From Microcaldota archaeon (lineage in GTDB: Archaea > Micrarchaeota > Micrarchaeia > Norongarragalinales > Norongarragalinaceae), in assembly GCA_018304285.1 (NCBI GenBank), contig JAGVWL010000036.1:1-41114 (forward strand): 41,114 bases of DNA, written 5' to 3'. Positions 27,817-35,036 of the stretch are shown here, one piece after another. The position numbers and the translations under genes are program-made. Numbering within the stretch: position 1 is the stretch's first letter; every line of letters begins with the position of its first letter. The notes beneath the pieces are model-generated. The model was not told the DNA's origin, made no database searches, and saw only the letters and a program-made list of their open reading frames with translations.

Positions 27817-28809
27817 TTGAAGAGACTGTTGTTTTTTATTCTGTTGGCTTTCGCAGTTGTAGTTGCAGGGTGCGTGACCGAGTCTCCCGCGCCTACGGCA
27901 ACCCCGCAGGCCAGCGCTACCGCCGCAGTTTCACCCTTGCCTTCGATTGAAGCTACGGCAACACCTTCCCCTACCGTAACCGTTGAAATTCCCACTCCCT
28001 CGCCCGAAGCAAGCAATTACTCTAAGGACGAGCTCGTTTCTGCGTACTTGAAGGCTGTGGACTCGCGCAATTTCGAAAAGGCTTACGGCTTGATTTCCCG
28101 CGACTTCAAGAATGAAGATCCGGATGCATTGACGCTCGAAAAATACGCGGCGCGGATGGAGAAAGACTATCCTTACGGCTTGAACTATACCGGCGCGGCC
28201 GTGGCAGTGGAAAACCCGCGCGAGGTTTTGGTTAAAATCACCAAGGGCGGTTCGATAGTCCAGCAAAAACACAGTTTCATCGTAGTTTTCGAAAGCGGTT
28301 ACTGGAAACTGCGCATTCCCTACCCGACTCCAGGCTTGTTTTACAACTCGAATGTTTCGTTCCAAATGCGTTCGAGCGAAGTGAGCAGGCTGCTGGAACT
28401 TGCGTTGAACGACTACTTTTCGCGCCTTGACGGGAAGTTCAAGGCAACTCCCATCGAACTCACTTTGTTCGATGACGAGAATTTCGTCTACTACGCTTTC
28501 GGTTCGGCGCGGCTCAACCGCAGCGACGGGCTGTCGCGCGAATCGAAGTTTGAAGTTAAGTTCGGCCCGAGCTTTATCGTTGGCGGGCTTTCAAACCGGG
28601 CGGATTTGCTTTCCGACAGGCCGATGTTCTTTGAATACCAGGACGGAATCAAGGCGCAAGGCGGCACCGGCGGGTTTTTCTGCTACTACAGCACTTCCAG
28701 CCTCATCCTGAAAATAAAGCTCGACTGGAGTTTTGCAGACGCGTTTTCGTACGAAGACAACATTTTCGAGCCCGTGGTTTCGGGGCTGAATAAAATATGC
28801 CCGCCTTGA
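27817..28809 (+). CDS. Secreted lipoprotein with Pro/Thr-rich linker and NTF2/DUF4878-like domain
   Basis: The product is 330 aa. The signal MKRLLFFILLAFAVVVAGC ends in the lipobox AGC, predicting lipid attachment at Cys19. Residues about 20-70 are a Pro/Thr/Ser/Ala-rich spacer likely to be flexible or glycosylated. A domain with KDELVSAYLKAVDSRNFEKA, LISRDF and EKYAARMEKDYP follows, resembling NTF2-like DUF4878 substrate-binding folds. A second beta-rich part (about 190-330) includes VSRLLELALNDYFSRLDGKF, FVYYAFGSARLN and KFEVKFGPSF and ends in LNKICPP. TTG 27817 is used because CAGGTGG precedes it and it starts the signal; the 22-residue extension from 27751 overlaps mcm's end and is not signal-like. 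The cargo is unknown. The presenilin-like protease follows 23 nt after the stop. Confidence 0.7.
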   Translation: MKRLLFFILLAFAVVVAGCVTESPAPTATPQASATAAVSPLPSIEATATPSPTVTVEIPTPSPEASNYSKDELVSAYLKAVDSRNFEKAYGLISRDFKNEDPDALTLEKYAARMEKDYPYGLNYTGAAVAVENPREVLVKITKGGSIVQQKHSFIVVFESGYWKLRIPYPTPGLFYNSNVSFQMRSSEVSRLLELALNDYFSRLDGKFKATPIELTLFDDENFVYYAFGSARLNRSDGLSRESKFEVKFGPSFIVGGLSNRADLLSDRPMFFEYQDGIKAQGGTGGFFCYYSTSSLILKIKLDWSFADAFSYEDNIFEPVVSGLNKICPP

Positions 28810-28832
28810 AGGCTTGAGAGTGTCGCGCCGAA

Positions 28833-29675
28833 ATGGAATTCAAGAAAGTGCATTTGCTTCTCCTTGCGTGTTTTTTCCTCGCCCTAGCCGGAGGGCTGTA
28901 CGTGGGGGCGCACTTCATAGCGCAAAAGCTTTCGGTCCCGTTGCCCGTGGAAGATCCATCAAGCGTCGCAAATGTGGGCTTTTTCTTCCTCTACATCTTG
29001 TTCGCGACTGCGCTGATGCTCGTTTTGCTGCGTTATTACCGCGGGCGCAAGCTGTTTCTCATAGCCGAGCTTTTGCTTGAATTTTCCGCAATACAAATCC
29101 TGCTTTCGCTTTTCCTTTCCGACATTTACTCGGGGGCAATCGCACTTGCGGCGGTTTTGGCAAGGGTTTTCGAGACGCGGCTGAAGCAGCCCCTGCTTTT
29201 GATTGCGACCGTAATAGTGGGCGCGCTGCTGGGAAGTTCTTTCGACCTGGTTCCCGCGCTTGCTTTGAGCTTTCTTCTCGCCGCTTACGATTACTACGCA
29301 GTATTCAAGTCAAAGCACATGGTCACGCTTGCGAAGGAATTGCAAAAGCGCGAGGCAGCTTTTGCAATTGAGCTTTCCGTTCCAAGCGCGCCTGGCAAAA
29401 CCAGTTCTTCAGCGGGGAAAAGCAAAACCGTTGAAAAGCCGGCCGGGCGCGGCGAGAGCATCTTGCTCGGGACCGGGGATTTCGTCATTCCAATAATGCT
29501 TTGCGTTTCCATCCTCAAGCTCAGCGTTTTTGCTGCCCTGGTGACGGCGTTGGGCGCTTTCGTCGGGTTGAGCGCACTGCTTTTCGCAATGCAGAAAACG
29601 CGCGGCTATTATCCAGCCTTGCCTCCCATAGTTTTGTTTTCCACGCTGTTCTATGCCGTCACGCTGTTATTTTGA
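28833..29675 (+). CDS. Presenilin/signal-peptide-peptidase-like intramembrane aspartyl protease
   Basis: The product is 280 aa with about nine hydrophobic segments. The three family motifs are present in order: Y-D in LLAAYDYYAV (Asp153), G-x-G-D in LLGTGDFVIP (Asp216), and P-A-L in PALPPIV near residue 265. A hydrophilic Ser/Lys/Gly loop (about 185-205, SAPGKTSSSAGKSK) separates the two Asp-bearing helices, as in archaeal presenilin homologs. Such enzymes cleave helices within the membrane; the substrate is unknown. ATG 28833 is used, although the RBS is weak. It directly follows the lipoprotein gene, so coexpression is likely, but a protease-substrate relation is only speculation. Confidence 0.88.
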   Translation: MEFKKVHLLLLACFFLALAGGLYVGAHFIAQKLSVPLPVEDPSSVANVGFFFLYILFATALMLVLLRYYRGRKLFLIAELLLEFSAIQILLSLFLSDIYSGAIALAAVLARVFETRLKQPLLLIATVIVGALLGSSFDLVPALALSFLLAAYDYYAVFKSKHMVTLAKELQKREAAFAIELSVPSAPGKTSSSAGKSKTVEKPAGRGESILLGTGDFVIPIMLCVSILKLSVFAALVTALGAFVGLSALLFAMQKTRGYYPALPPIVLFSTLFYAVTLLF

Positions 29676-29690
29676 TTTTCCCGCGGATTC

Positions 29691-29705
29691 TATATTAATA
29701 TAAAC
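29691..29705 (+). promoter_or_regulatory. TATA box for aIF2-beta
   Basis: TATATTAATATAAAC is a strong AT box about 50 nt before ATG 29750. The predicted leader is about 25 nt. Confidence 0.6.
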
Positions 29706-29749
29706 TTCGCCAGGCAAAATAGTATTTCGGAAAAAAGCGGTTTTTTAGA

Positions 29750-30157
29750 ATGGAATCTTACGAAGTCTTGCTAGAGCGCGTGAAGGAAAAGCACTCCGTC
29801 AAAACGTCCTCCGGCGAGCGTTTCGAAACGCCCGTTTTCGTCATAAGCCTAGTGGGAAACAAGACTTACATCAAGAATTTCGAGGACGTGGCCGAGAAAC
29901 TGCGGAGAAGCAAGGAAGTGCTGGCGAAATTCCTGTTCAAAGAGCTTGCGACTCCCGGCGTGATTACGGGGCAGGAGCTCATACTCCAGGCGAAAGTGCA
30001 ATTCCGCCTTTTGCAGGAAAAGCTCCAGAGTTTCATTGAAAGAATGGTCTTGTGCAAGGAGTGCGGAAAGCCCGACACTCACTTGGAACACCACGGGCGC
30101 AACGTGGATTTCGTGGTTTGCGAAGCTTGCGGCGCGAAAAGGCCGGTTTTGTACTAA
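29750..30157 (+). CDS. eif2b: Translation initiation factor aIF2 subunit beta
   Basis: The product is 135 aa, the normal archaeal length. After an N-terminal segment (SYEVLLERVKEK) come NKTYIKNFEDVAEKLRRS and AKFLFKELATPGVITGQE, the conserved core of the aIF2-beta/eIF5 fold, and the C-terminal zinc ribbon with CKECGKPDT and VCEACGAKRPV. aIF2 carries Met-tRNAi to the small ribosomal subunit. The gene has its own strong TATA box. aIF1A follows 33 nt after the stop, forming a small translation-initiation cluster. Confidence 0.96.
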   Translation: MESYEVLLERVKEKHSVKTSSGERFETPVFVISLVGNKTYIKNFEDVAEKLRRSKEVLAKFLFKELATPGVITGQELILQAKVQFRLLQEKLQSFIERMVLCKECGKPDTHLEHHGRNVDFVVCEACGAKRPVLY

Positions 30158-30190
30158 AAATCGTTTGAATTATGTTGTGGGGTTGTTGTT

Positions 30191-30526
30191 TTGCCGTTTT
30201 TCAAGGATCACACTAGGCGTGCGCGTTCGTCGGCACAGCCGAATTTCGAAGAGCGCCTGCGAATGCCACGCAAGGGCGAGATTTTCGGGATAGTGCTGGC
30301 GCTGCAAGGCGGGGCGAGAATGATCGTGCAGTGCGAGGACGCGAAGGAAAGGATGTGCCGCGTGCCCGGAAGCATAAAACGCCAAGTGTGGGTGAAGGAA
30401 GGCGACATTGTTTTGATCGAGCCGTGGAGCGTGCAGGGAGACGAAAAGGCTGACATCACCTACCGCTATACACGGCTGCAGGTGGAAAAGCTGCGCCAGC
30501 GCGGAATCCTCAAAATGCAGATTTGA
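30191..30526 (+). CDS. eif1A: Translation initiation factor aIF1A
   Basis: The product is 111 aa. The OB-fold core includes RMPRKGEIFGIV, GGARMIVQCEDAKERMCRVPG, VWVKEGDIVLIEPWSVQGDE and ADITYRYT, all close to the archaeal aIF1A consensus. The N-terminus has a basic segment (DHTRRARSS). The factor binds the ribosomal A site during initiation. The start is TTG 30191; a G-rich GTGGGG stretch lies about 12 nt upstream, and there is no ATG before the conserved part. It is probably cotranscribed with aIF2-beta. The convergent vapC-like gene ends 3 nt after its stop. Confidence 0.95.
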   Translation: MPFFKDHTRRARSSAQPNFEERLRMPRKGEIFGIVLALQGGARMIVQCEDAKERMCRVPGSIKRQVWVKEGDIVLIEPWSVQGDEKADITYRYTRLQVEKLRQRGILKMQI

Positions 30527-30529
30527 AAC

Positions 30530-30928
30530 TTATTGGATTCTTTCAATCGTTTTTATGGCGTCAAAATCAGAATCGAACGATGCTATTTTTCTTATTCCCT
30601 TGCCGTGCATCACCGCGATGCTTAACGCGTCGCAAAAACTGAATTTTTCGTATTTCAAAACCAGGTTCAGCGCCTGCTCTACCTCCTCGCGGGAGGGGAG
30701 TAGCATTTCCACCCTCTGCTTGCTAAAAATCTTGGTCCCCGCTTCGAAAGCCTTTTGAGAGCCGTACCTGGATTTTATCAGCGTTACGACTTCCCCCAAA
30801 ACGTGGTCTGTCAAAACGAGGGTTTCGCCTGTTTTAGCTATTCCTACAAGAACTTCCATGCTCTTCGCATGGTTTTCCTCAACCTCGCAGTAAACCGAAA
30901 TTAAAAATGACGAGTCTAGGAAAATCAC
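30530..30928 (-). CDS. vapC: PIN-domain ribonuclease, VapC-type toxin
   Basis: The product is 132 aa. MIFLDSSFLISVYC contains the first catalytic Asp; E in LGEVVTLI, D in FCDALSIAVM and D in ASFDSDFD complete the four-acid PIN site. Such enzymes cut tRNA or mRNA when freed from their partner. The next gene upstream on the same strand encodes a small protein in the antitoxin position, 5 nt away, which is the VapBC order. Codons are more A/T-rich than in adjacent informational genes, in line with a mobile module. It converges with aIF1A. Confidence 0.85.
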   Translation of the reverse strand: MIFLDSSFLISVYCEVEENHAKSMEVLVGIAKTGETLVLTDHVLGEVVTLIKSRYGSQKAFEAGTKIFSKQRVEMLLPSREEVEQALNLVLKYEKFSFCDALSIAVMHGKGIRKIASFDSDFDAIKTIERIQ

Positions 30929-30933
30929 GTTTT

Positions 30934-31200
30934 TCAGACTCCGTAAACGGTCTTGTCAATTTCTTTCTCGGCATTAAAGCGCTTTCCGCCTTTTATGATT
31001 CCGGCCAGATCAAGGATGCTTCCCGTTTTTTTTCCCTCGCCTATGACTTCGTTTTCATGCGCCTCAGCAAAATTAACTATTTTTTTTACAACCTCGTTGT
31101 CGGAAACGTGCGCTTGGCTTTCAAGCATCATTTTGGCTTTTAACTTCCTGAGCTTCCTCAATACCGGCTTCTCTATCTTCAAAGTAGAATATTCATACAC
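30934..31200 (-). CDS. vapB: Putative VapB-type antitoxin
   Basis: The product is 88 aa from GTG 31200 (starts MYEYSTLKIEKPVLRKLRKL), which follows AAGGTGG. The N-terminal ST-x-K-(I/V)-E-K-P-V-x-x-K-L segment resembles the DNA-binding ribbon-helix-helix or AbrB-like part of archaeal VapB proteins, and the rest is charged and helical, as needed to wrap the PIN partner. A GTG at 31227 in frame adds nine residues (VVK repeats) encoded by three 9-nt tandem units that lie between the TATA box and the RBS, so I take them as leader. Antitoxin identity rests mainly on adjacency to the PIN gene. Confidence 0.65.
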   Translation of the reverse strand: MYEYSTLKIEKPVLRKLRKLKAKMMLESQAHVSDNEVVKKIVNFAEAHENEVIGEGKKTGSILDLAGIIKGGKRFNAEKEIDKTVYGV

Positions 31201-31243
31201 TTTTACCACCTTTACTACTTTTACCACTTTTCACATTTAATGG
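31201..31243 (-). promoter_or_regulatory. Promoter and 9-nt tandem repeats of the vapBC-like unit
   Basis: Minus-strand CCATTAAATGTG (31232-31243) is the TATA box. Three near-identical 9-nt units of the form GTRGTAAAR (about 31201-31227) follow, placed where an autoregulatory operator would be. Confidence 0.45.
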
Positions 31244-31255
31244 TTTGGTTTCAGC

Positions 31256-31264
31256 GTTTTTAAC
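31256..31264 (+). promoter_or_regulatory. TATA box for rio1
   Basis: GTTTTTAAC is centred 26 nt before ATG 31286, predicting a leaderless transcript. It is divergent from the vapBC promoter. Confidence 0.6.
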
Positions 31265-31285
31265 TGCCGGTTGCATTATTATTGC

Positions 31286-32101
31286 ATGGCTTTAAGGATG
31301 GGGAAGCGGAAGCAACCCACGCGGGAAGAAAAACAAATCAAATACGCGCTCAAGATTACCGACCGGGTTTTGGACGACCAGACCACGCACACGCTAGCCA
31401 TGCTCATGAACGCCAAGGAATTCCGAAACATCGATTACGCGGTTTCGCAAGGCAAGGAAGCGGTCGTGTTTCGCGCGACTTGCCACGACGGCTCTTTTCG
31501 CGCGGTGAAAGTCTTCAAGTTCGAGACGACTGCGTTCCGCAAGATGGTTCCCTACATAGAGGGAGACCCGCGATTTCACGTGGATGCCGTAAAACATTCG
31601 AAGCGCGGTTTGGTGAAAGTTTGGACGCGCAAGGAATACGCGAATTTGAGTGCGTGCGCGCAAGCGGAAGTAAGCGTTCCCCAGCCGTTCGCCATGAAGG
31701 AAAACGTCATAGTCATGGAATTCATCGGCGTGGAAGGAAAGCCTTGCGCCTTGCTGCAAGAGGTCGTAGTGCAAAATCCCGAGGTCGTGTTCAAGCAACT
31801 GCTCGGGGAAATGAGGAAAATGCATTCGGCGGGCATAGTGCACGGAGACTTGAGCCCTTACAACGTCATGCTCTTGCAAAAGGAAAACGAGGACGGCTCT
31901 TTCGAGGAAAAGGCTTTCGTGATTGATTTGGCGCAAGGCGTTTCGCTCAAGCATCCCAAGGCGAAGGAGTTTCTCGAGCGGGACGTTGCGAACGTAGTGC
32001 ATTTCTTTTCGAAACTCGGAGTGGAAAACGAGTTGTGCGACGGGAAAAAAGCGCTGGAATTCATTTTGGGCGAGGGAAAAAAGGCGAAGGTTCGGTTTTA
32101 A
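31286..32101 (+). CDS. rio1: RIO1-type serine/threonine protein kinase
   Basis: The product is 271 aa. The nucleotide loop is ISQGKEAVVF-like (VSQGKEAVVFRA, replacing the usual STGKEA), the invariant Lys is in AVKVFKFE, the catalytic loop is IVHGDLSPYNVML, and the metal-binding Asp is in FVIDLAQGV. The tail has HPKAKEFLERDVANVVHFF, which is diagnostic for the RIO1 group. RIO1 acts in late small-subunit ribosome maturation. The start ATG 31286 has no RBS but is exactly 26 nt after a TATA box; two further ATGs (31298 and upstream 31271) are possible. The next gene begins 38 nt downstream on the same strand. Confidence 0.94.
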   Translation: MALRMGKRKQPTREEKQIKYALKITDRVLDDQTTHTLAMLMNAKEFRNIDYAVSQGKEAVVFRATCHDGSFRAVKVFKFETTAFRKMVPYIEGDPRFHVDAVKHSKRGLVKVWTRKEYANLSACAQAEVSVPQPFAMKENVIVMEFIGVEGKPCALLQEVVVQNPEVVFKQLLGEMRKMHSAGIVHGDLSPYNVMLLQKENEDGSFEEKAFVIDLAQGVSLKHPKAKEFLERDVANVVHFFSKLGVENELCDGKKALEFILGEGKKAKVRF

Positions 32102-32139
32102 ATTCGCTTGGCTACTGATTTGCTGTAACGGGTGGTATC

Positions 32140-32469
32140 ATGCCTTCGGGAATAGTGGACAAGAGCATTGACTTGGACGAGCTGCTGAAGAAAGAATCGC
32201 TGGGAAGCGGGGGCGACGCGCCCTTGCGGCAAAAAAAGCTTGCCGACGCTTACGCCTTGCTTTTCAACGCGCTGCAGGAATTGCGGGAGCTGAAGGCGAA
32301 AGGCGATTTCGGCGGACTGCGGCAGGCGAAAAAAGAAGTTTACGATTCCGCGATGAAATGCAAGATTGCCGCCGACGAGCTGAAAGAGTTTCTCGATTTC
32401 CTGGGCGAGCAAGGCGGAAGCGAAAAGCAGGCGCCGGACGGGGAAAAGCGAAGGCGCTACCAACGATAG
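32140..32469 (+). CDS. Unknown small helical protein, 109 aa
   Basis: ATG 32140 with GGTGG 5-9 nt upstream. The product is charged, predicted helical, with no membrane segment: SIDLDELLKKESLGSGG, ADAYALLFNALQELRELKAK, QAKKEVYDSAMKCKIAADEL and a basic C-terminal tail (GEKRRRYQR). I do not recognise a family. It lies in a plus-strand run between rio1 and the TIM gene, ending 12 nt before the TTG of TIM, so cotranscription is likely. Confidence 0.7.
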   Translation: MPSGIVDKSIDLDELLKKESLGSGGDAPLRQKKLADAYALLFNALQELRELKAKGDFGGLRQAKKEVYDSAMKCKIAADELKEFLDFLGEQGGSEKQAPDGEKRRRYQR

Positions 32470-32481
32470 AACGGTGTTTTC

Positions 32482-33147
32482 TTGATTGTTTTGAACCTCA
32501 AGGCTTACGCGGAATCTTCGGGAGAAAACGGTTTGAAGCTAATCAAAACCGCCCATTCGATTTCAAAAAAAACGAAAAAGAAAATAATCGTGTGCCCCCC
32601 GCCGACGCACTTGCACTACGCACGAAAAAATTCCACTCCCAACTTTTGGTTTTTCGCGCAGCATGTGGATGCTAACGAGCAAGGCGCTTTCACCGGCAGC
32701 CTTACGCTCGAAGCGGTTTTTGAAGAAGGGTGCAAGGGAACGCTAATCAACCATTCCGAAAAGAAAGTTTCTTTCGAACACGCCCGCTTGGTTGTAGAGA
32801 ATGCCCGAAAGCTGGGTGTGAAAACAATAATTTGCGCCGACAGCGTAGAGAAAGGAATTCTTTTCGCGCAATTGAAGCCTTGGGCTATTGCAATAGAGCC
32901 TCCGGAACTCATCGGGACAGGCGTAAGCGTTTCGAAAGCGAGGCCCGAAGTCGTTGCAAATGCCGTGCACAAGCTTAAAGCAATGGACAAAAGCATAATC
33001 GTGCTTGTGGGTGCGGGCGTTTCAAACGCCGAAGACTACCGAAAATGTTTGGAGCTGGGGGCCGAAGGGGTTTTGCTTGCGAGTGCTTTCGTCAAGGCGA
33101 AAAACCCGCGCGAGTGGCTGCAGTCGCTGGCCGACGTCAAAGTTTGA
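32482..33147 (+). CDS. tpiA: Triosephosphate isomerase, archaeal type
   Basis: The product is 221 aa, the short archaeal form. Active-site residues are visible: Lys in NLKAY, His in LINHSEK, Glu in AIEPPELIGTG, and the flexible loop GTGVSVSKARPE. VGAGVSNAEDY and GVLLASAFVKAKNP make the phosphate-binding end of the barrel. It interconverts DHAP and glyceraldehyde-3-phosphate. The start is TTG 32482, with GGTG about 7 nt upstream; the conserved N-terminal strand begins immediately, so no other start fits. Confidence 0.95.
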   Translation: MIVLNLKAYAESSGENGLKLIKTAHSISKKTKKKIIVCPPPTHLHYARKNSTPNFWFFAQHVDANEQGAFTGSLTLEAVFEEGCKGTLINHSEKKVSFEHARLVVENARKLGVKTIICADSVEKGILFAQLKPWAIAIEPPELIGTGVSVSKARPEVVANAVHKLKAMDKSIIVLVGAGVSNAEDYRKCLELGAEGVLLASAFVKAKNPREWLQSLADVKV

Positions 33148-33214
33148 GCGTTTTTGCACAAAGTTTTTAACTTTTCGCCAGCCGGTTATTTAACTTTCCT
33201 CGTTCTCCTTACGC

Positions 33215-33424
33215 TTGGCGTTAGTTTTTTTTCGCTTTAGCCTCTCCTATCGGATTCGGAAACCCGCCAGTTGCTGGAAAAACGTGGACTTAGTGCAGGC
33301 ACTCTTGGGACTCGCGGTTTTCTATTTTCTCGTTTTTGCGGGCGGAAGCCTGGTGGAAAACGAAACACTCCTGCTCCTCGCTCTGGCGATAGGCGTTTAC
33401 TACTGGGTTTCCATCCAGTCTTGA
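33215..33424 (+). CDS. Possible small two-helix membrane protein
   Basis: An open frame from TTG 33215 to TGA 33424 (69 aa) contains two hydrophobic segments near its end: ALLGLAVFYFLVFAGG and TLLLLALAIGVYYWV. TATA-like GTTATTTAACTTT (33185-33197) is about 25 nt before the TTG, which would allow a leaderless start. The first 23 residues look non-coding, however, and a GTG at 33284 (46 aa, beginning just before the first helix) is the alternative; it lacks a clear RBS. The protein part is credible, the start is not settled. It converges with the membrane protein gene at 33451. Confidence 0.5.
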   Translation: MALVFFRFSLSYRIRKPASCWKNVDLVQALLGLAVFYFLVFAGGSLVENETLLLLALAIGVYYWVSIQS

Positions 33425-33450
33425 CCGACGGTTTTTGCCGGCGCGCTCGG

Positions 33451-34152
33451 TCACTTTTTCCTGACGTTTGAAGCAAGCGCCGGCGCGGAGATTGCCAGGG
33501 TTGCGGCAACTACTATGAGAACGATGCTTACCGCGTCGAGGTTTGGAATGCCATTCAAAAACGAAACCAACGCAAAGCCCGCAATGTTTCCGGCCATCAG
33601 CCCAGCCCATATTTTCTCCCTTTTGACGCCGCAAATAACGCCCAACGCACTCATGTGCCACTGCGAGCCGGCCAAGTTCCCCAAGCCAAGCGAAACCAGC
33701 GGGTGTTTTTTGATTGACGGCGAAAGGAGTTTTTTGAAAAAGCCCAGCCTCTTTTCGATTCCGTGGGAAATGGAGCGTTTCAAGCCTTTTTCGACGACCC
33801 AATGCACGCCCACCACGCTCGCCAGTGACGCAGCGGTGAAAATCGCGAAAACACCCCAAAAACCGAAGACCGGATTTCCCAGATTGATTGCAACGAGCGT
33901 CGCCACGAGTCCGCTCCTGCCTACGGGCAGCGCGAACAAAACCGCAATGAGAAGCCCGACTAGCAAAGGCGAGCTTGACGAGGTTATTCCGAGCATGCCG
34001 GGCCATTCTTCCGGATGCAGGATGCACGGCGTTTGGGGAGCGCAAACGGCGGCGGTTATTTGCGTCCTGCCGAAAAACCAGGCTGCAGCCAGCAAGAGAA
34101 AGAAAGCCGCGGGAATGTAATCACGCCATTCCTCCTTGAGTTTCGTGAACAC
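33451..34152 (-). CDS. Multi-pass membrane protein, 233 aa
   Basis: About five hydrophobic segments: YIPAAFFLLLAAAWFF, PLLVGLLIAVLFALPV, FGFWGVFAIFTAASLASVV, IWAGLMAGNIAGFALVSF and the C-terminal AVSIVLIVVAATLAIS. A GNLAGSQWHMSALGVICG stretch in the second half and the loop before it loosely recall DedA/VTT-type proteins, but the key arginine-glycine pattern is not clear, so I leave it unnamed. The start is GTG 34152; a minus-strand GTTATAGC (about 34169-34176) lies roughly 20 nt upstream. It is the last of three minus-strand genes after argS and the phosphatase. Confidence 0.65.
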   Translation of the reverse strand: MFTKLKEEWRDYIPAAFFLLLAAAWFFGRTQITAAVCAPQTPCILHPEEWPGMLGITSSSSPLLVGLLIAVLFALPVGRSGLVATLVAINLGNPVFGFWGVFAIFTAASLASVVGVHWVVEKGLKRSISHGIEKRLGFFKKLLSPSIKKHPLVSLGLGNLAGSQWHMSALGVICGVKREKIWAGLMAGNIAGFALVSFLNGIPNLDAVSIVLIVVAATLAISAPALASNVRKK

Positions 34153-34198
34153 AGTTTCGCTTCCGGGCTATAACGCCCTATTCCTAGGTCTCAGCCTT

Positions 34199-34999
34199 TC
34201 AAAACGAAATTGAAATAGCCGTAATGTCATCGTACTGCTTGAATCTCGGATATTTCCAGCATTTCGGGTCTTCCTTCTCCAGATTTCTGACGTAATCCTT
34301 TACGTCCTTCAATCCCCCTTGCAAAAAAAGTTTTACAAACGCATTCCAATCGTCTTCCACCGCGGGATCTTTTTTGGGAAGAAAAATGCCGTCGGTAAAA
34401 AGGAGGATGTGCTTCACGTTTTCAAGCCTTTCAACGCCCGATTTGATGAAATTCCCTGCGTTTTCCCCGCCATTCAAAACGCCGTAGGCTATATTCATCT
34501 TGTTTCGTGCTTCCGTGTGATGGGCTTCGATTAATTCCCTTATATTTTCCTTCCTTTCAATTGCTAGTTTTTTCCATATTTTCAGGAGTTCTTTGTCATG
34601 GTCGTAGCCGTCAACAAGCATTTTGAAAGAATCGTCTTTGTATATTGCGAGAATGAGGGAATCACCAATCTGCATCCATTCGAAAAAGCCGTCTTGAATC
34701 CTAACTACTGCAAAGGCCGTTCCCCAGACGTTCCTTTTTTCGCGAGTGTCGATATTGCATTCGGACATTTTCTCTTTGATTTTTTGGTTCGCTTCCATTG
34801 CCGAGTCTTTCAGGCTCTTGCCGTTTTTGGAGAATGTCTCTTTTGCGATTGTCGCTGCGATTAAGCCTCCTGTTTTGCCGTCTTTGCCGACATATTTATT
34901 CAAGCCGTCGAAACCGTCGAAAACGCCGAAGATGTTTTCTCCTATAATGTGGGCGTCTTCCTTGCTGGAGCCTTCGTCGACCACGAAATCAGTTTTCAT
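34199..34999 (-). CDS. PP2C-like protein phosphatase
   Basis: The product is 266 aa. PP2C metal-site motifs appear in order: SSKEDAHIIGENIFGVFDGFDG (the E-D and D-G pairs), TAFAVVRIQDG, MQIGDSLILAIY (G-D), ILLFTDGIF (D-G) and the terminal YDDITAISI (D-D). They fit a manganese-dependent Ser/Thr phosphatase of the PPM family. The N-terminus is compact with no membrane segment, so it is cytoplasmic. ATG 34999 follows AGGCGGG. It starts 37 nt after argS on the same strand. Substrate unknown. The only protein kinase seen nearby is RIO1; a functional pairing is not implied. Confidence 0.85.
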   Translation of the reverse strand: MKTDFVVDEGSSKEDAHIIGENIFGVFDGFDGLNKYVGKDGKTGGLIAATIAKETFSKNGKSLKDSAMEANQKIKEKMSECNIDTREKRNVWGTAFAVVRIQDGFFEWMQIGDSLILAIYKDDSFKMLVDGYDHDKELLKIWKKLAIERKENIRELIEAHHTEARNKMNIAYGVLNGGENAGNFIKSGVERLENVKHILLFTDGIFLPKKDPAVEDDWNAFVKLFLQGGLKDVKDYVRNLEKEDPKCWKYPRFKQYDDITAISISF

Positions 35000-35036
35000 A
35001 AATTAACCCGCCTTTCATGTTCGAGACCCACCGCGC

